Shown one piece after another: positions 7,951-21,478 of a DNA stretch of 64,000 nucleotides. The notes beneath the pieces are model-generated. The model was not told the origin of the DNA. It ran no database searches and saw nothing but the letters and a program-made list of their open reading frames with translations. This DNA is from Crystallibacter degradans (GTDB taxonomy: Bacteria; Actinomycetota; Actinomycetes; Actinomycetales; Micrococcaceae). The stretch lies in assembly GCF_012952295.1 (NCBI RefSeq), contig NZ_JABBCH010000011.1, positions 1 through 64,000 on the forward strand, given 5' to 3'. Each line of letters starts with the position of its first letter. The stretch's first letter is position 1. The translations under genes and the position numbers were made by a program.

Positions 7951-9333
7951 TTATTCTGCCTCCTGTGTCCGGGGCATCAGCGCTTGGATCGCATTGACCA
8001 GGATCCGGCAGGCAGACTCGGTCACGTCGGCTGTCACGTTCAGCGGCGGCAGCATGCGGACTACGCAGCCGTTCCTGCCGCCGGTTTCGAGGATCAGTCC
8101 GAGGCGAAGCACCTGTTCCTGGACGGAGACCGCGAGGTCGCCTGCAGGGCTGCCCGTTTCCGGGTCCTGCAGCTCGATGCCCCACATCAGTCCCCGGCCG
8201 CGGATCTCGCGTACCCACGGCAGCGACTCCAGCGGTGCAAGCAGGCCGGCTACCTGTTCCCCGCGTTCGCGGACGTTATCCAGCACTCCGTCCCGCTGGA
8301 CGATGCGGACGGCTTCTGCTCCGGTGGCGAATGCCAACTGGTTGCCGCGGAAGGTCCCTGTGTGGGCTGCGGGTGCCCAGGTATCAAGCGAAGCGTCGTA
8401 CATGATCAGGGCAACCGGCGTGCCGATGCCGCTCAACGCTTTCGAAGCGACGATGACGTCCGGTTCGATCCCGTACTGCTCGAACGCGAACCAAGTCCCG
8501 GTCCTGCCGCAGCCGGTCTGTACCTCGTCGACGATGAGCGGGATCTCCAGCTGCCGCGTCAGTTGCCGCAGCCGCTGGACGAACTCGAGCCGCGCCGGGA
8601 TCACTCCGCCTTCGCCCTGCACCATTTCAACGATGACCGCAGCCGGAAGCGGGATGCCGCCGTTGCCATCATGGAGGGAGTTCTCCAGGTAGCCGATGCA
8701 GTTGATCGCACAGGTCTCGGGGCGGAGGTTCACCGGGCACCGCGAGCAGTAGGAGTAGGGGAAGAAGTGCACTCCGGGCATGCCGTTGGCTACCGGCCGC
8801 TTTTGCTCGACAAGGCCGGTCAGGGCCATGGCAGCGGCGCTGCTGCCGTGGAAACCGCCCTGGAAGGAGATGATCTCGGAGCGTCCGGTCGCTGTCTTGC
8901 ACAGTTTGACCGCTGCGTCGACAGCATTGGCCCCGGTTGGTCCGCAGAAGTGCATCTTCATGCGGTCACGCATGCCCAGCGGAAGCATGGACAGCTGTGC
9001 TTCGATAAAGGCGTCCTTGACCGGCGTCGGAAAATCCAGTCCGTGGGCCAGCGTGCCCAGTTGCCTTCTGGCGATCTCGACGAGCTCCGGGTGGTTGTGA
9101 CCGAGCGAGAGGACGCCGGCACCGGCAAGGAAATCGATGAAGACATTCCCGTCGAGATCACGGACAAATGATCCTGCGGCGTCGGCGATCGCGATCGGCA
9201 GGTGCCGGGGATAGGCGCGCGCATTCGACTCGCGCTTTTCCTGGCGCGAGAGCAGTTCGGCCGATTTCGGCCCGGGCAACGGGCCCGAGACATGCGGGCG
9301 GGTGAAATTCACAGGTTCCATTTGCAAAGTCAT
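7951..9333 (-). CDS. 2,4-diaminobutyrate aminotransferase (class III PLP aminotransferase)
   Basis: This 460-residue class III aminotransferase resembles the diaminobutyrate-2-oxoglutarate transaminases (Dat/EctB group). Visible landmarks are AGAGVLSLGHNHPELVE, the PLP-phosphate loop MHFCGPTGANAVDAAVK, FQGGFHGSSAAAMALTG, AAVIVEMVQGEGGVIPA, and IVDEVQTGCGRTGTW followed by the PLP lysine in VIVASKALSGIG. The expected reaction is aspartate semialdehyde plus glutamate giving 2,4-diaminobutyrate plus 2-oxoglutarate. It starts 27 bases after the aspartate kinase gene, in the same direction, with GGAG before the ATG. No ectA or ectC is nearby, so ectoine is not the obvious product. The Pls-type synthetase upstream makes monomer supply for a diaminobutyrate polymer the likely job. 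Distinguishing Dat from lysine or ornithine transaminases rests on similarity judged by eye. Confidence 0.82.
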   Translation of the reverse strand: MTLQMEPVNFTRPHVSGPLPGPKSAELLSRQEKRESNARAYPRHLPIAIADAAGSFVRDLDGNVFIDFLAGAGVLSLGHNHPELVEIARRQLGTLAHGLDFPTPVKDAFIEAQLSMLPLGMRDRMKMHFCGPTGANAVDAAVKLCKTATGRSEIISFQGGFHGSSAAAMALTGLVEQKRPVANGMPGVHFFPYSYCSRCPVNLRPETCAINCIGYLENSLHDGNGGIPLPAAVIVEMVQGEGGVIPARLEFVQRLRQLTRQLEIPLIVDEVQTGCGRTGTWFAFEQYGIEPDVIVASKALSGIGTPVALIMYDASLDTWAPAAHTGTFRGNQLAFATGAEAVRIVQRDGVLDNVRERGEQVAGLLAPLESLPWVREIRGRGLMWGIELQDPETGSPAGDLAVSVQEQVLRLGLILETGGRNGCVVRMLPPLNVTADVTESACRILVNAIQALMPRTQEAE

Positions 9334-9360
9334 GATTGCTCCGATCGCAGGGCCAGGGTT

Positions 9361-10764
9361 TTACTGGGCAAGATGAACGACGGCAGGAGGTGCAAGGACA
9401 GGGACGGTAACCGGTGCGGTACCGGGCTCCCAGCCGAACATCCGGCGGACGGCCAGGACGGCAGCGTCGAGCAGGTCGGCGCGGGTCAGCACGCTCAAGG
9501 TGAAGTCCGAGGCGGATATGAGGTTGATGGGTATATCTGCATTCGTGAGCGCCCTGAAGAAGCGGTAGGACACCTCAGGGTCGAGACGCATACCGGCGCC
9601 GGTGAGGGAAAGCTTGCCCATGTGCTCATCACAGTGCAGGGTGCTGAAGCCGATCGTCTGCCGCGCTGCCTGGAGGGCCTGGCAGGCGGCCGCCGCCTCC
9701 GTCGCCGGAAGTGCCAGGACCATGTCCTTGTAGCCAGCCACGGCAGAGACGCTCTGGCCCACCATGTCGGCAGCGGAACCAACGGTGGACAGGGCAGCGA
9801 AGACTTGGGCGGCCTTGCCCGGAACGTCCGGAACCGACTCGACCCGGATACTGGCCGTGCTGTTTTCATAGCCGACGGCGGAAATCACCGGGCGCTCGGT
9901 GAAGGCCCCCGGTCCCGAGCCGACGCGGCCCCCGTCCGGGACCACCAGCGTTCCGTTCAAGTGGGTAAAGGACGAGCGGACGTGCAGGAGGACGCCGAAA
10001 CGGCGGGCATACTCCACGCATCGTGCTTGGAGTACCTTGGCGCCGCAAGCGGCGAGTTCCAGCATTTCGGCGCTGGTAATAGCCTCCAGCTTCCGGGCGG
10101 CCGGCACCACGCGGGGGTCGGCGCTGTAGACGCCGTCGACGTCCGTGTAGATTTCGCATATACCGGCACCCAAGGCGGCGGCAAGAGCGATGGCGGTAAT
10201 GTCGGAACCGCCGCGGCCCAAGGTTGTGATTTCCTTCGACCCCACACCCGTCCCCTGGAAGCCTGCCACGATGGGAATTTCGCCGCCGGCCAGGACGGTG
10301 CGCAGCTCCCGCGGATCCACGTCGACAATATGCGCCTTGCCGTGAACGTCGTCGGTCTTGAGGCCGGCACGGTGACCGGTGAACAGCTGCGACGGAACGT
10401 CCAGGTTGGCCAAGGCCATACCCAGCAAAGCGATGGAGATGCATTCGCCGGTGGTAAGCAGGAAATCGAGATCGCGTGGGGCCGGTGACGGTGAGACTGT
10501 GGCCGCGAGGTCCAGCAGGTCGTCTGTTGTGTCTCCCATGGCCGACAGCACCACCACAACGTTGTGCCCGGCTGCCCGGGTTTCCAGGATGCGCTGTGCG
10601 GCGCGCTTAATGCCGTCCGCATCGGCGATAGATGAACCTCCGAATTTCTGCACGACGAGGTCCGATGAATCAAGGGGTCTTGAAGCCCTGAGTGGGCTGA
10701 TTTGCCGTCGCGGTGTTGAGGTGAGACCCAGCATCCCCCCACCGTGGGCCGATTGACGGTCCAT
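9361..10764 (-). CDS. aspartate kinase
   Basis: This 467-residue aspartokinase opens with the VQKFGGSSIADADGIKRAA substrate loop, then VVVVLSAMGDTTDDLL, the catalytic TTGECISIALLGMAL region, and TTLGRGGSDITAIALAAALG with EIYTDVDGVYSADPR. Two ACT domains follow (from about residue 320), which in this family bind lysine or threonine for feedback inhibition. It makes aspartyl phosphate, the first step towards diaminobutyrate and lysine. The start at 10764 has GGGAGG at ideal spacing; an in-frame ATG 36 bases upstream lacks this. Being second-copy in style and paired with the aminotransferase, it looks pathway-dedicated rather than the housekeeping lysC. Whether it is feedback-resistant cannot be read by eye. 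Confidence 0.92.
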   Translation of the reverse strand: MDRQSAHGGGMLGLTSTPRRQISPLRASRPLDSSDLVVQKFGGSSIADADGIKRAAQRILETRAAGHNVVVVLSAMGDTTDDLLDLAATVSPSPAPRDLDFLLTTGECISIALLGMALANLDVPSQLFTGHRAGLKTDDVHGKAHIVDVDPRELRTVLAGGEIPIVAGFQGTGVGSKEITTLGRGGSDITAIALAAALGAGICEIYTDVDGVYSADPRVVPAARKLEAITSAEMLELAACGAKVLQARCVEYARRFGVLLHVRSSFTHLNGTLVVPDGGRVGSGPGAFTERPVISAVGYENSTASIRVESVPDVPGKAAQVFAALSTVGSAADMVGQSVSAVAGYKDMVLALPATEAAAACQALQAARQTIGFSTLHCDEHMGKLSLTGAGMRLDPEVSYRFFRALTNADIPINLISASDFTLSVLTRADLLDAAVLAVRRMFGWEPGTAPVTVPVLAPPAVVHLAQ

Positions 10765-10787
10765 GATGCCTCCCTTGCTGACAGCAA

Positions 10788-10803
10788 CAGTTGACTGCAA
10801 CTG
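10788..10803. promoter_or_regulatory. dyad in the divergent promoter region
   Basis: CAGTTG and CAACTG flank a four-base spacer, inside a looser ACAGCAA/CTGTT repeat. The site overlaps a TTGACT -35-like hexamer at 10791 on the plus strand. It sits between the aspartate kinase gene and the SARP gene, so it is a candidate operator for one or both. No experimental consensus is matched. Confidence 0.35.
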
Positions 10804-11011
10804 CTGTTATCCGTTTGTTACTGCCTCGTCACGAAATCGGATAAGTGCCAAAAAACCTTGGATTTTTCTTGGACCTTGGGCTTTCCTGAATTCGCTTGCA
10901 CCATTCATTGACAGGGAATCGCGCTTTGGCGATGCTGAAGGTTCCAAGCGGTGGGGCCCGCGAGGGGAGCCGCGGCCGGACGGTCCGGCTGGCTCTTTGT
11001 GGAGTGGGACT

Positions 11012-11737
11012 GTGGGGGTCACTACAGCTATGGCTACCGATCGAATTTGGAAATTGCAGCTGTTGGGCGGATGGCAGCTGCACCGCGGAGACCAACCGGT
11101 CACAGTTGCCCTGCGCCAGCAGCGCCTTATCGCCGCTCTGGCGTTGTACGGCAGGCAACCCCGGACGTTTCTGGCCGGTTTGCTATGGCCGGACCGCCCC
11201 GAACATCAGGCATTCGGCAATCTGCGGGAGAGTGTCTTCGTGGTGAACCGGAATCTGCCGAAGCTCCTGGTACCAACGCTGCATTCTTTGGATCTGGCTG
11301 AGCGGGCCCGGATTGACGTCCGGGACATCAGGGCGCAGGCATCCCGCGTGGAAGAGCAGACCGGTCCGGACCTCCCGCAGAGCATGCTCGATTCCGTCCT
11401 GGAGGCTGAACTGCTACCTGGCTGGTATGAAGACTGGGTCATTGCGGAACAGGAGCGTTGGCAGCGTTGGCGGCTCTCCGTGCTCGAACGGCTGGCCAGG
11501 CAATTCCTGCTGCAGGGAAAGATCGAACCGGCGGTGGAAGCGGCTCGCGCCGCCACGACCATTGACCCACTTCGCGAAAGCGCGCAACGGCTGTTACTCC
11601 AGGGTTACCTGGCCGAGGGAAACCAGGCGGAAGCACTGCGCGCCTACCAGTCTTTTCGGATCAAGCTCCGCCAGGAGTTCGGGGTCGACCCCTCGCCCAC
11701 CACTGCTGACTTGGTTAGTTCGCTCCTGATGGACTGA
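11012..11737 (+). CDS. SARP/AfsR-type regulator with BTAD domain
   Basis: This protein of about 241 residues has an N-terminal winged-helix (WKLQLLGGWQLHRGDQPVTV, then LRQQRLIAALALYGRQPRTF) and a bacterial transcriptional activation domain (LPGWYEDWVIAEQERWQRWR, then ARAATTIDPLRESAQRLLLQ and GNQAEALRAYQSFRIKLRQE). SARPs activate antibiotic pathways in actinobacteria. The GTG at 11012 has GGAG seven bases upstream; the ATG at 11030 is the alternative. It is divergent from the aspartate kinase gene and convergent with the NRPS gene. That places it inside the predicted poly-amino-acid cluster as its likely pathway-specific activator. No ATPase domain is present, so it is a small SARP. Confidence 0.85.
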   Translation: MGVTTAMATDRIWKLQLLGGWQLHRGDQPVTVALRQQRLIAALALYGRQPRTFLAGLLWPDRPEHQAFGNLRESVFVVNRNLPKLLVPTLHSLDLAERARIDVRDIRAQASRVEEQTGPDLPQSMLDSVLEAELLPGWYEDWVIAEQERWQRWRLSVLERLARQFLLQGKIEPAVEAARAATTIDPLRESAQRLLLQGYLAEGNQAEALRAYQSFRIKLRQEFGVDPSPTTADLVSSLLMD

Positions 11738-11827
11738 TCGGACGGGGAACAGCATTTCGGCCACAGCAGCGGACACGGATAGTTCCGCATCAAGCTTCGC
11801 CGGTCAGGGAGCCAGTGTAGAGGACCA

Positions 11828-12010
11828 TCAATGCGGGTAGGCCCGCCCCAAGGCCGTGGCCCGCCGCTGGCGGTCAGCGCCAATGCCATCGGTCCATAAA
11901 CGCTCCAAGGACGCGTCCCCCCAGTCTATGTCACCGGCTCCCTCGAGGGCAGGACGGATACGGCGCACCAGCAGATTGACCACATCGCGTGCGGGAAGCA
12001 GCATCCCGGA
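11828..12010 (-). pseudogene. carboxylate-amine ligase (YbdK/GCS2 family), C-terminal remnant
   Basis: The minus strand reads LLPARDVVNLLVRRIRPALE, then DWGDASLERLWTDGIGADRQ and an early stop. This is the usual end of glutamate-cysteine ligase family 2 proteins (R-P-A-L-E ... G-x-G-A-x-R-Q-R). Everything N-terminal is gone. It is wedged between the convergent SARP and NRPS genes and is probably debris from the insertion history. Confidence 0.6.
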
Positions 12011-12160
12011 AAAGGGTCGATGAGTTCATCTGCCGGCCCTTGCCGCCCGGCTTGCCAAAAACAGTCCGAAAAGGCGGGCCAGCCACGTCATTACCGCGAT
12101 CGATCACTTGCATCGCACGTTGGATAGTGTGCGGCCGGGCTTCTCGATCGTCCGGCGCGA

Positions 12161-16390
<4,230 letters not shown>

Positions 16391-17466
16391 GCTGTCCCTC
16401 CCCTGAACACCAAAAGATCTGCTCAAGTCAACCGCGGAGCCCGTTACTGACACATCACGAAGGTGTTATCTCCCGGCCCTTTGGACTGTCATGAACCGCA
16501 GTCGCTGGCAACATATGACTCAACGCAAGAGGTGTGGGCCGTTGCGCCAGCCGCAGCTCAGCGGGGGAAACCGGGCGCTCTTATGCTTTCCACCCCAGGC
16601 GAGTGGCTCCGTCAAACGGTGGCAGTCCTGCCGAAGCCTGCCTTTCATCCGTCCCCAGTACCTGGAACAAGGTACGAAGGGCGTGGCGGAAAGTCAGTCG
16701 TTCAGCAAATGCGATGGGACGGGTCCGGAGCCTACATGGAAAACGCGATCATCGCCTAGTACACGCCGCCGTTGGACCGGTCAACCGACAACGGTGCTCT
16801 GACCACCATCGTCACGAAATGAGGCGCGCACTCGATCTGGCTTGAACGCTACGTCGTCATGAATTCCGTCGCCGCAACAACACAAATCCGGTTCCGGCCG
16901 CTGTCGACTTCTCAAACTGGGGCTGGCCAGTCGCGTGCGTAACGGGGTTACCCGGATTGCCTTACACGGTCAGCTGCGAGCCCTGGTACTTCTCGACGGC
17001 TCTTAGCCCCTGGGCCATCCAGTACGGAAGCCGTCATGGAGCCTATCTGAATGCGCAGTATGGCTACGCCGGACAGACCTCGGACATGGCGGAGGAGACG
17101 GCGTGCTAACAGTTGCCAGCCGGCCAATTCGTTTCATGATCCCGATCTTGTTTGGCCTTGGCCATCGATGCGGGAAAACCATACCGTCGTTGACAGCTCG
17201 GATTCGCGGGCTTTATTTACGGTTTTCGCTTCGTCGCCTGCGATCCCAAACTTTTCTCCAAGGTGGCCGCTGCAAGCTGTCACAATCACCATCCATACGT
17301 AATTGGGGTACGGAAATGATGACAGTAGTTGGGGAATTTACTGACTTGCCTGGGACCGAAGGAACCGGGGTTCCAAACGGCCTCACGCGCACGATATTTA
17401 GAGGACTAGTAAGGGCCGGCGTAGCACCCGTCATAATATGCGGGCCCAGTTGGTTGGAGCACGGCC
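16391..17466. other. 1.1-kb intergenic region upstream of the synthetase
   Basis: No credible gene on either strand. It must contain the synthetase promoter (minus strand) and the leader of the oxidase gene (plus strand). The part around 17200-17400 is less GC-rich than its surroundings. Confidence 0.45.
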
Positions 17467-19090
17467 ATGGATGAGTTGGAAAACAACGGCGAGCAAAACG
17501 ACGATGGCGGGGCCTCCTTTGGCGAGAACGCGCCGGTGAGCCGCTGGAGCTTTGTGAAATACGGGGCCGCCGCAGGGCTCGGCGCGCTGGCACTGGCCGG
17601 TGCGCAGCCGGCCCATGCGCGAACCACGACGCCGACCGAAGAGGCTGAGGCACCCGAGCCCACCGATCTAGCCGCAGGACTGGCGACCGGCGTGGCTACT
17701 GAAGAGGCTGAGGACCTGGAGCCGACTGACGAGGCGACCGACGAAGCTGAGGATCTGGAGCCGACTGACGAGGCGACCGACGAAGCTGAGGATCTGGAGC
17801 CCACTGACGAGGCGAGCGATGAAGCGGAAGCTCCGGACGCAAAGCTGCTGGAATCGGACCGGGAGGTGCTGGACGTCTACATCAACGAGGGCTACCTCAA
17901 GATGGTGGATGACTCGCTGGTCTACTTCCGCGGGTTCGGCGACCGCCCCACCGAGAAGAACGATGCCAATCCCAGTCTCACCATCAAGCCCAAGGTCTTC
18001 CTGAAGGACGACACCTGGGTGGACAGCCGGATCTACCCGGTAGGGGCACCGGAACCGCCACGCGGTACGCCGACGCCGCTGCAGCCGGATCCGAATAATC
18101 CGGGCCAGTACTACGTCCGGAGGAGCTACTGGGGCAGCTTTATGCCCGAGCGCGTGATCGTTGCCGAAACCGGCAGCAAGATCACGCTGCGCGTGCACAA
18201 CCGGCTGGCCAAGGAGCACGAGTTGGCCATCCACAAGGCCGGCGACGACGGCGAAGATGTCAGCACGGGCAAAATCGCTCCCGGCAAGGTCGGCATGCTG
18301 GAACTGAAAGCGCCGGAACCCGGTGTCTACATCTACAGCGATCCGGGCAACCAGCCGGTGGAACGGACCCTGGGCCTGTACGGAGCGCTGGTGGTCATGG
18401 ACCCGTCGGACGCATGGTGCATCTCGCCGGACGCAGCCGAGTTCGAACGCCAGTGGGTCTGGCTCTGCCATGCCGTCGATCCGGTGTGGGCAAACATCGA
18501 GGCCAAGGGCGGCACGGTGGACCCGGTCCGGCAGAAGGCCGTGCCGCGGTACTTCACGCTCAACGGCCGCAGCGGGTACGAGTCCATGGGCATGACCCGC
18601 AACGGAGGCGTTGAACCGGGCCGCCGATGAAGAGACCACCATTTCTGGGTACCCGCGGCAGTTCGACGCCCGGGAGTTCGCCGAGGGCTCGGCCATCGGC
18701 TCACTGCGCGGCGGTCAGCTGGTGCGATTGGTCAACTGCGGGATTGTCTACCACCAGATGCACTTCCACGGCAACCACCTGTGGAGCGTGCGCTGCAACA
18801 ACGTGGACTGGCCCCGCACCGAGGGGTTCGTGGATGAGAACGGGTACGTCTGCATCCAGCAGTGGGAAGACGTCATCAAGGTCAGGGGGATGGAATCCAA
18901 GGATGCCATTATCCCGATCAAGCGGCCGCCGGACGCGGTCGATCCGGTCTGGCATGCACGGAAGGAGGACTGGGCGTACCCGATGCACTGCCACTCCGAA
19001 TCCTCCCAGACCGCTGCCGGTGGTATGTATCCGGGTGGTCTGACCTCCCACTGGATCCTTAAAGCGCCTATCGAAGGTGCATCATCATGA
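17467..19090 (+). pseudogene. multicopper oxidase, secreted, split by a frameshift
   Basis: The first frame (17467-18630) encodes a signal-peptide-like region (SRWSFVKYGAAAGLGALALA, with one Arg and so an imperfect Tat motif), an acidic repeat, and cupredoxin domains with KEHELAIHKAGDDGE and PGVYIYSDPGNQPVERTLG. It stops after GRSGYESMGMTRNGG. A second frame continues through 19090 with ADEETTISGYPRQFDAREFA, the copper motif YHQMHFHGNHLWS and the HCH-type site YPMHCHSESSQTAAGGMYPG. A one-base shift near 18590-18630 separates them. Joined, the protein would be about 540 residues and look complete. Either this is a genuine pseudogene, a sequencing error or programmed slippage. Function would be oxidation of metal or organic substrates outside the cell. 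Confidence 0.75.
17704..17820 (+). repeat. three 39-bp tandem repeats inside the oxidase gene
   Basis: Units at 17704-17742, 17743-17781 and 17782-17820 differ at only a few bases. Each encodes EAEDLEPTDEATD, giving a negatively charged linker just after the signal region. Repeat number could vary by slippage without changing frame. Confidence 0.9.
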
Positions 19091-19930
19091 TGGAGCACCG
19101 CTCCCGGCCAATGTTTTGAGATTCCAGAAGCGGAGGGCGGCCGAGACACGTGAAGGCGTTAAGCCGAGAGAATCGCGCGTTGCGAGGAAGAGCGAACGGA
19201 CCAACAAGTACGCGCCGCGGTCGCTCCCCGCTTGGTGAAGCGCGAGCTGCACGAACACACTGGCCCTGGATCAAACGGGGTGCCCGATGCTTCATCTCAT
19301 CCGCGATGGACACGCCGGCGCGGTTAGCCTGGAGGACGAGCCCTCATGCCGGTTTCCGCGATCATCGTCGCGCTTAATGCCCAACTGCTTCATCCGAGGA
19401 GACCTGGGTAGGCACTTGTGAATCCTTTCCTGCTCTCTCCAACCGGTTCATGGACTAAATCCGTCATCGTAGGAGCACCGGTTGCCCTCCTCGCTTGTCT
19501 TAGTCCGAGGTTGTCCTGCTGCTTAGGTTGGGAACCGAGGGCTGTCGGGTTCAGCGAGACGCCGCCCAAAGGTGCGACATTCATTCAATGGATGAAAAGA
19601 AAGCAGTTCTACGGCCCTAAGTTCGGAGACAACACTTTGTTTCATGCCCCAAGGCTGTGGCTGCAATCATCAGGTCCCCTCGGCCGCCGGTCCGCCAGCC
19701 GTTGCTTTCGTGCGGTGCTAAGAGCAGGTGGCCGCAGTGCTCGATGTCAGTCTCCACGATCACTTTTCCCTGAACGCCGAACTGGCGCCGGCCCATGCTG
19801 ACCAGATCACGGCAAGTGATGACGGCCAGTAACGGCCGGACCGGGGGCGGGACTTGGCGGATTCGCCGGTGGCCCCACCCTTCGATACCCTTGAGCACGG
19901 GGGCGGGACTATTTGGCAGGAAAGGCAGGA
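19091..19930. other. intergenic stretch with no clear gene
   Basis: 840 bases between the oxidase and DUF6153 genes. A plus-strand frame near 19150 (LSRENRALRGRAN) recalls the end of IS3-family OrfA, but the match is too short to call. Nothing else is recognisable. Confidence 0.4.
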
Positions 19931-20395
19931 ATGATGAGCTACCCCATCAATTCGCACCTTTCCCTGTCTCTGCAGCACTCTCTGGTACTGCTTTTGGGGT
20001 TGGCCGCGGTGATCGCCGGGATTTTCGGGGTGCATATCCTCAACGTGTCCTATCTTGCCCCGGATATGAGCGCCGTTGAGCGTACCACGTCAGTCATGGC
20101 CGTCTCCGGTCACGACGTGGGGGCAGCGACTCAAGGGGCGGTCGCACCGGAAGTAACTGCGCCCGAACCTCTGCAGGCTGCAGGCTGGGCCAACCTGTGC
20201 GAAAGCGGGCACACCTTGATGGGCGCCGTCTGCGTCCTGATGACCATCGTGGCCGGTGTCGTGCTGCTTTTCATCCCTCAACAGCTCCGGGTGGAAAGCC
20301 GCCGTGGTCTGCGTGCACCCCCGCAGCCGGCGATGTTGGTCCCCTCGGGCCTTTATTCTCCTTCGCTCGTTCAGCTCTCTATCAACCGTACCTAG
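19931..20395 (+). CDS. DUF6153 family protein
   Basis: This 154-residue protein has an N-terminal membrane helix (LVLLLGLAAVIAGIFGVHIL), an extracellular middle with Cys in GWANLCESGHTLMGAVCVLM, a second helix (AVCVLMTIVAGVVLLFI), a Pro-rich tail, and ends LVQLSINRT. The protein at 43686-44129 ends HRLSISRT and shares the layout. The remnant at 1753 matches the first helix. Function is not known; it sits just before a cytochrome c maturation operon and a DUF305 stub, in a copper-rich region. The ATGATG at 19931 has AAAGGCAGG upstream; either ATG could be used. Confidence 0.65.
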   Translation: MMSYPINSHLSLSLQHSLVLLLGLAAVIAGIFGVHILNVSYLAPDMSAVERTTSVMAVSGHDVGAATQGAVAPEVTAPEPLQAAGWANLCESGHTLMGAVCVLMTIVAGVVLLFIPQQLRVESRRGLRAPPQPAMLVPSGLYSPSLVQLSINRT

Positions 20396-20515
20396 AATCG
20401 GCGCCTTCTCCCATGCGGGGAAGGCCCGTTTCCGCATGCCCTGCAGCAGGTGCCGGGCACTGTGTCACTGATAGCCAGCAGTTTTTTGAGCACACTTTTC
20501 CGAAGGAATCCCGCC

Positions 20516-20653
20516 ATGAAGCGCTTTACCGTCCTTCCAGCAACCGCCGTCGCAGCCCTCTTCCTGACCGGCTCGGACACCGCATCCCCTTCCGCTGCCT
20601 CTTCCGGCGTTGCCGCCGACCGTAGCAGCGTGGACGCCAGGTTCGCCCATTGA
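20516..20653 (+). pseudogene. DUF305 lipoprotein, N-terminal stub
   Basis: From the ATG at 20516 (AAGGAA upstream) it encodes [20 protein letters not shown], then SSVDARFAH and a stop. The FAH is where intact members, such as the one at 36284, continue FAQMMIPHHQQA. The lipobox Cys also appears to be missing (LTGSDT where LTGCSDT is expected). The entire DUF305 domain is gone. Its stop lies only 32 bases before the ccdA start, so translation of the stub may still feed the operon. Confidence 0.65.
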
Positions 20654-20684
20654 TTGGGGTACGCACCGGGCCGGAGGCATACCG

Positions 20685-21434
20685 TTGACCATTGGAGTGT
20701 ATTTCGCGGAGATGGTGCAGTCGGGTGCGCTGCTGATAGCAGTTCCCCTGGCGATGACCGCAGGAATCGTTTCCTTCATCTCCCCCTGCATCCTGCCGTT
20801 GGTGCCCGGCTACCTCGGGTATGTCTCCGGCCTGGCCGATCCTGCCGCTCCGGATAACAGGCGCCGGGTGATGACCGGTGTCGGCTTGTTCATCCTGGGA
20901 TTCGCCGCCGTGTTCACGCTCTATGGCGCTGCATTCGGCGCGATCGGCGGGTGGCTGCTGCGCTGGCAGGATCTCCTCATCAGAGTCCTCGGCATATTCG
21001 TCATCGTCATGGGCCTGGTGCTGATCGGAAAGTTCTCGCTGATGCAGCGGACCATGCGGCTGCCGGTCAAGCCGAAAACCGGCATAGCAGGGGCTCCCTT
21101 GCTCGGTGTGGTCTTCGGCCTCGGCTGGACACCCTGCATGGGACCGACGCTCAGCGCGGTACTGGCGTTGAGCACGACGACCGGCGGCGCCTGGCGCGGC
21201 GCATTGCTCGGCTTCGTTTACTGCCTGGGCCTGGGCATCCCGTTCGTCATGGTCGCCATGGGCTTGAACTGGGTGACGACCACACTGGCCTTTATCCGTC
21301 GCCACATCCGGACCTTCAACCTCATAGGCGGCGGCCTGCTGATCCTTGTCGGGGTCCTGATGGTCTCCGGCATCTGGATGCTCTGGATCTACCAGCTCCA
21401 GAACCTCGCCGGAACCTTCCTCACACCCGTCTGA
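20685..21434 (+). CDS. ccdA: cytochrome c biogenesis protein CcdA
   Basis: This 249-residue protein has six membrane helices and is the DsbD-like thiol transporter of System II cytochrome c maturation. It carries electrons from cytoplasmic thioredoxin across the membrane. The two conserved Cys lie in [19 protein letters not shown] and [18 protein letters not shown], the two pseudo-symmetric halves. The TTG at 20685 has GGAGG seven bases upstream, which decides the start; the open frame further upstream belongs to the DUF305 stub region. It heads a tight run ccdA-resA-resB-ccsA. Confidence 0.93.
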   Translation: MTIGVYFAEMVQSGALLIAVPLAMTAGIVSFISPCILPLVPGYLGYVSGLADPAAPDNRRRVMTGVGLFILGFAAVFTLYGAAFGAIGGWLLRWQDLLIRVLGIFVIVMGLVLIGKFSLMQRTMRLPVKPKTGIAGAPLLGVVFGLGWTPCMGPTLSAVLALSTTTGGAWRGALLGFVYCLGLGIPFVMVAMGLNWVTTTLAFIRRHIRTFNLIGGGLLILVGVLMVSGIWMLWIYQLQNLAGTFLTPV

Positions 21435-21478
21435 CGGGCCGCAGACGCTGCTCGATGAACCGGACTTTGAAAGAAAGA

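Noticed and set aside
7906-9171. 421-residue open frame opposite the aminotransferase
   Set aside because: Mirror frame of the PLP enzyme; no ribosome site or domain.
7951-9333. Ectoine biosynthesis (EctB)
   Set aside because: The aminotransferase is EctB-like, but neither ectA nor ectC is nearby and the partner genes point to polymer synthesis.
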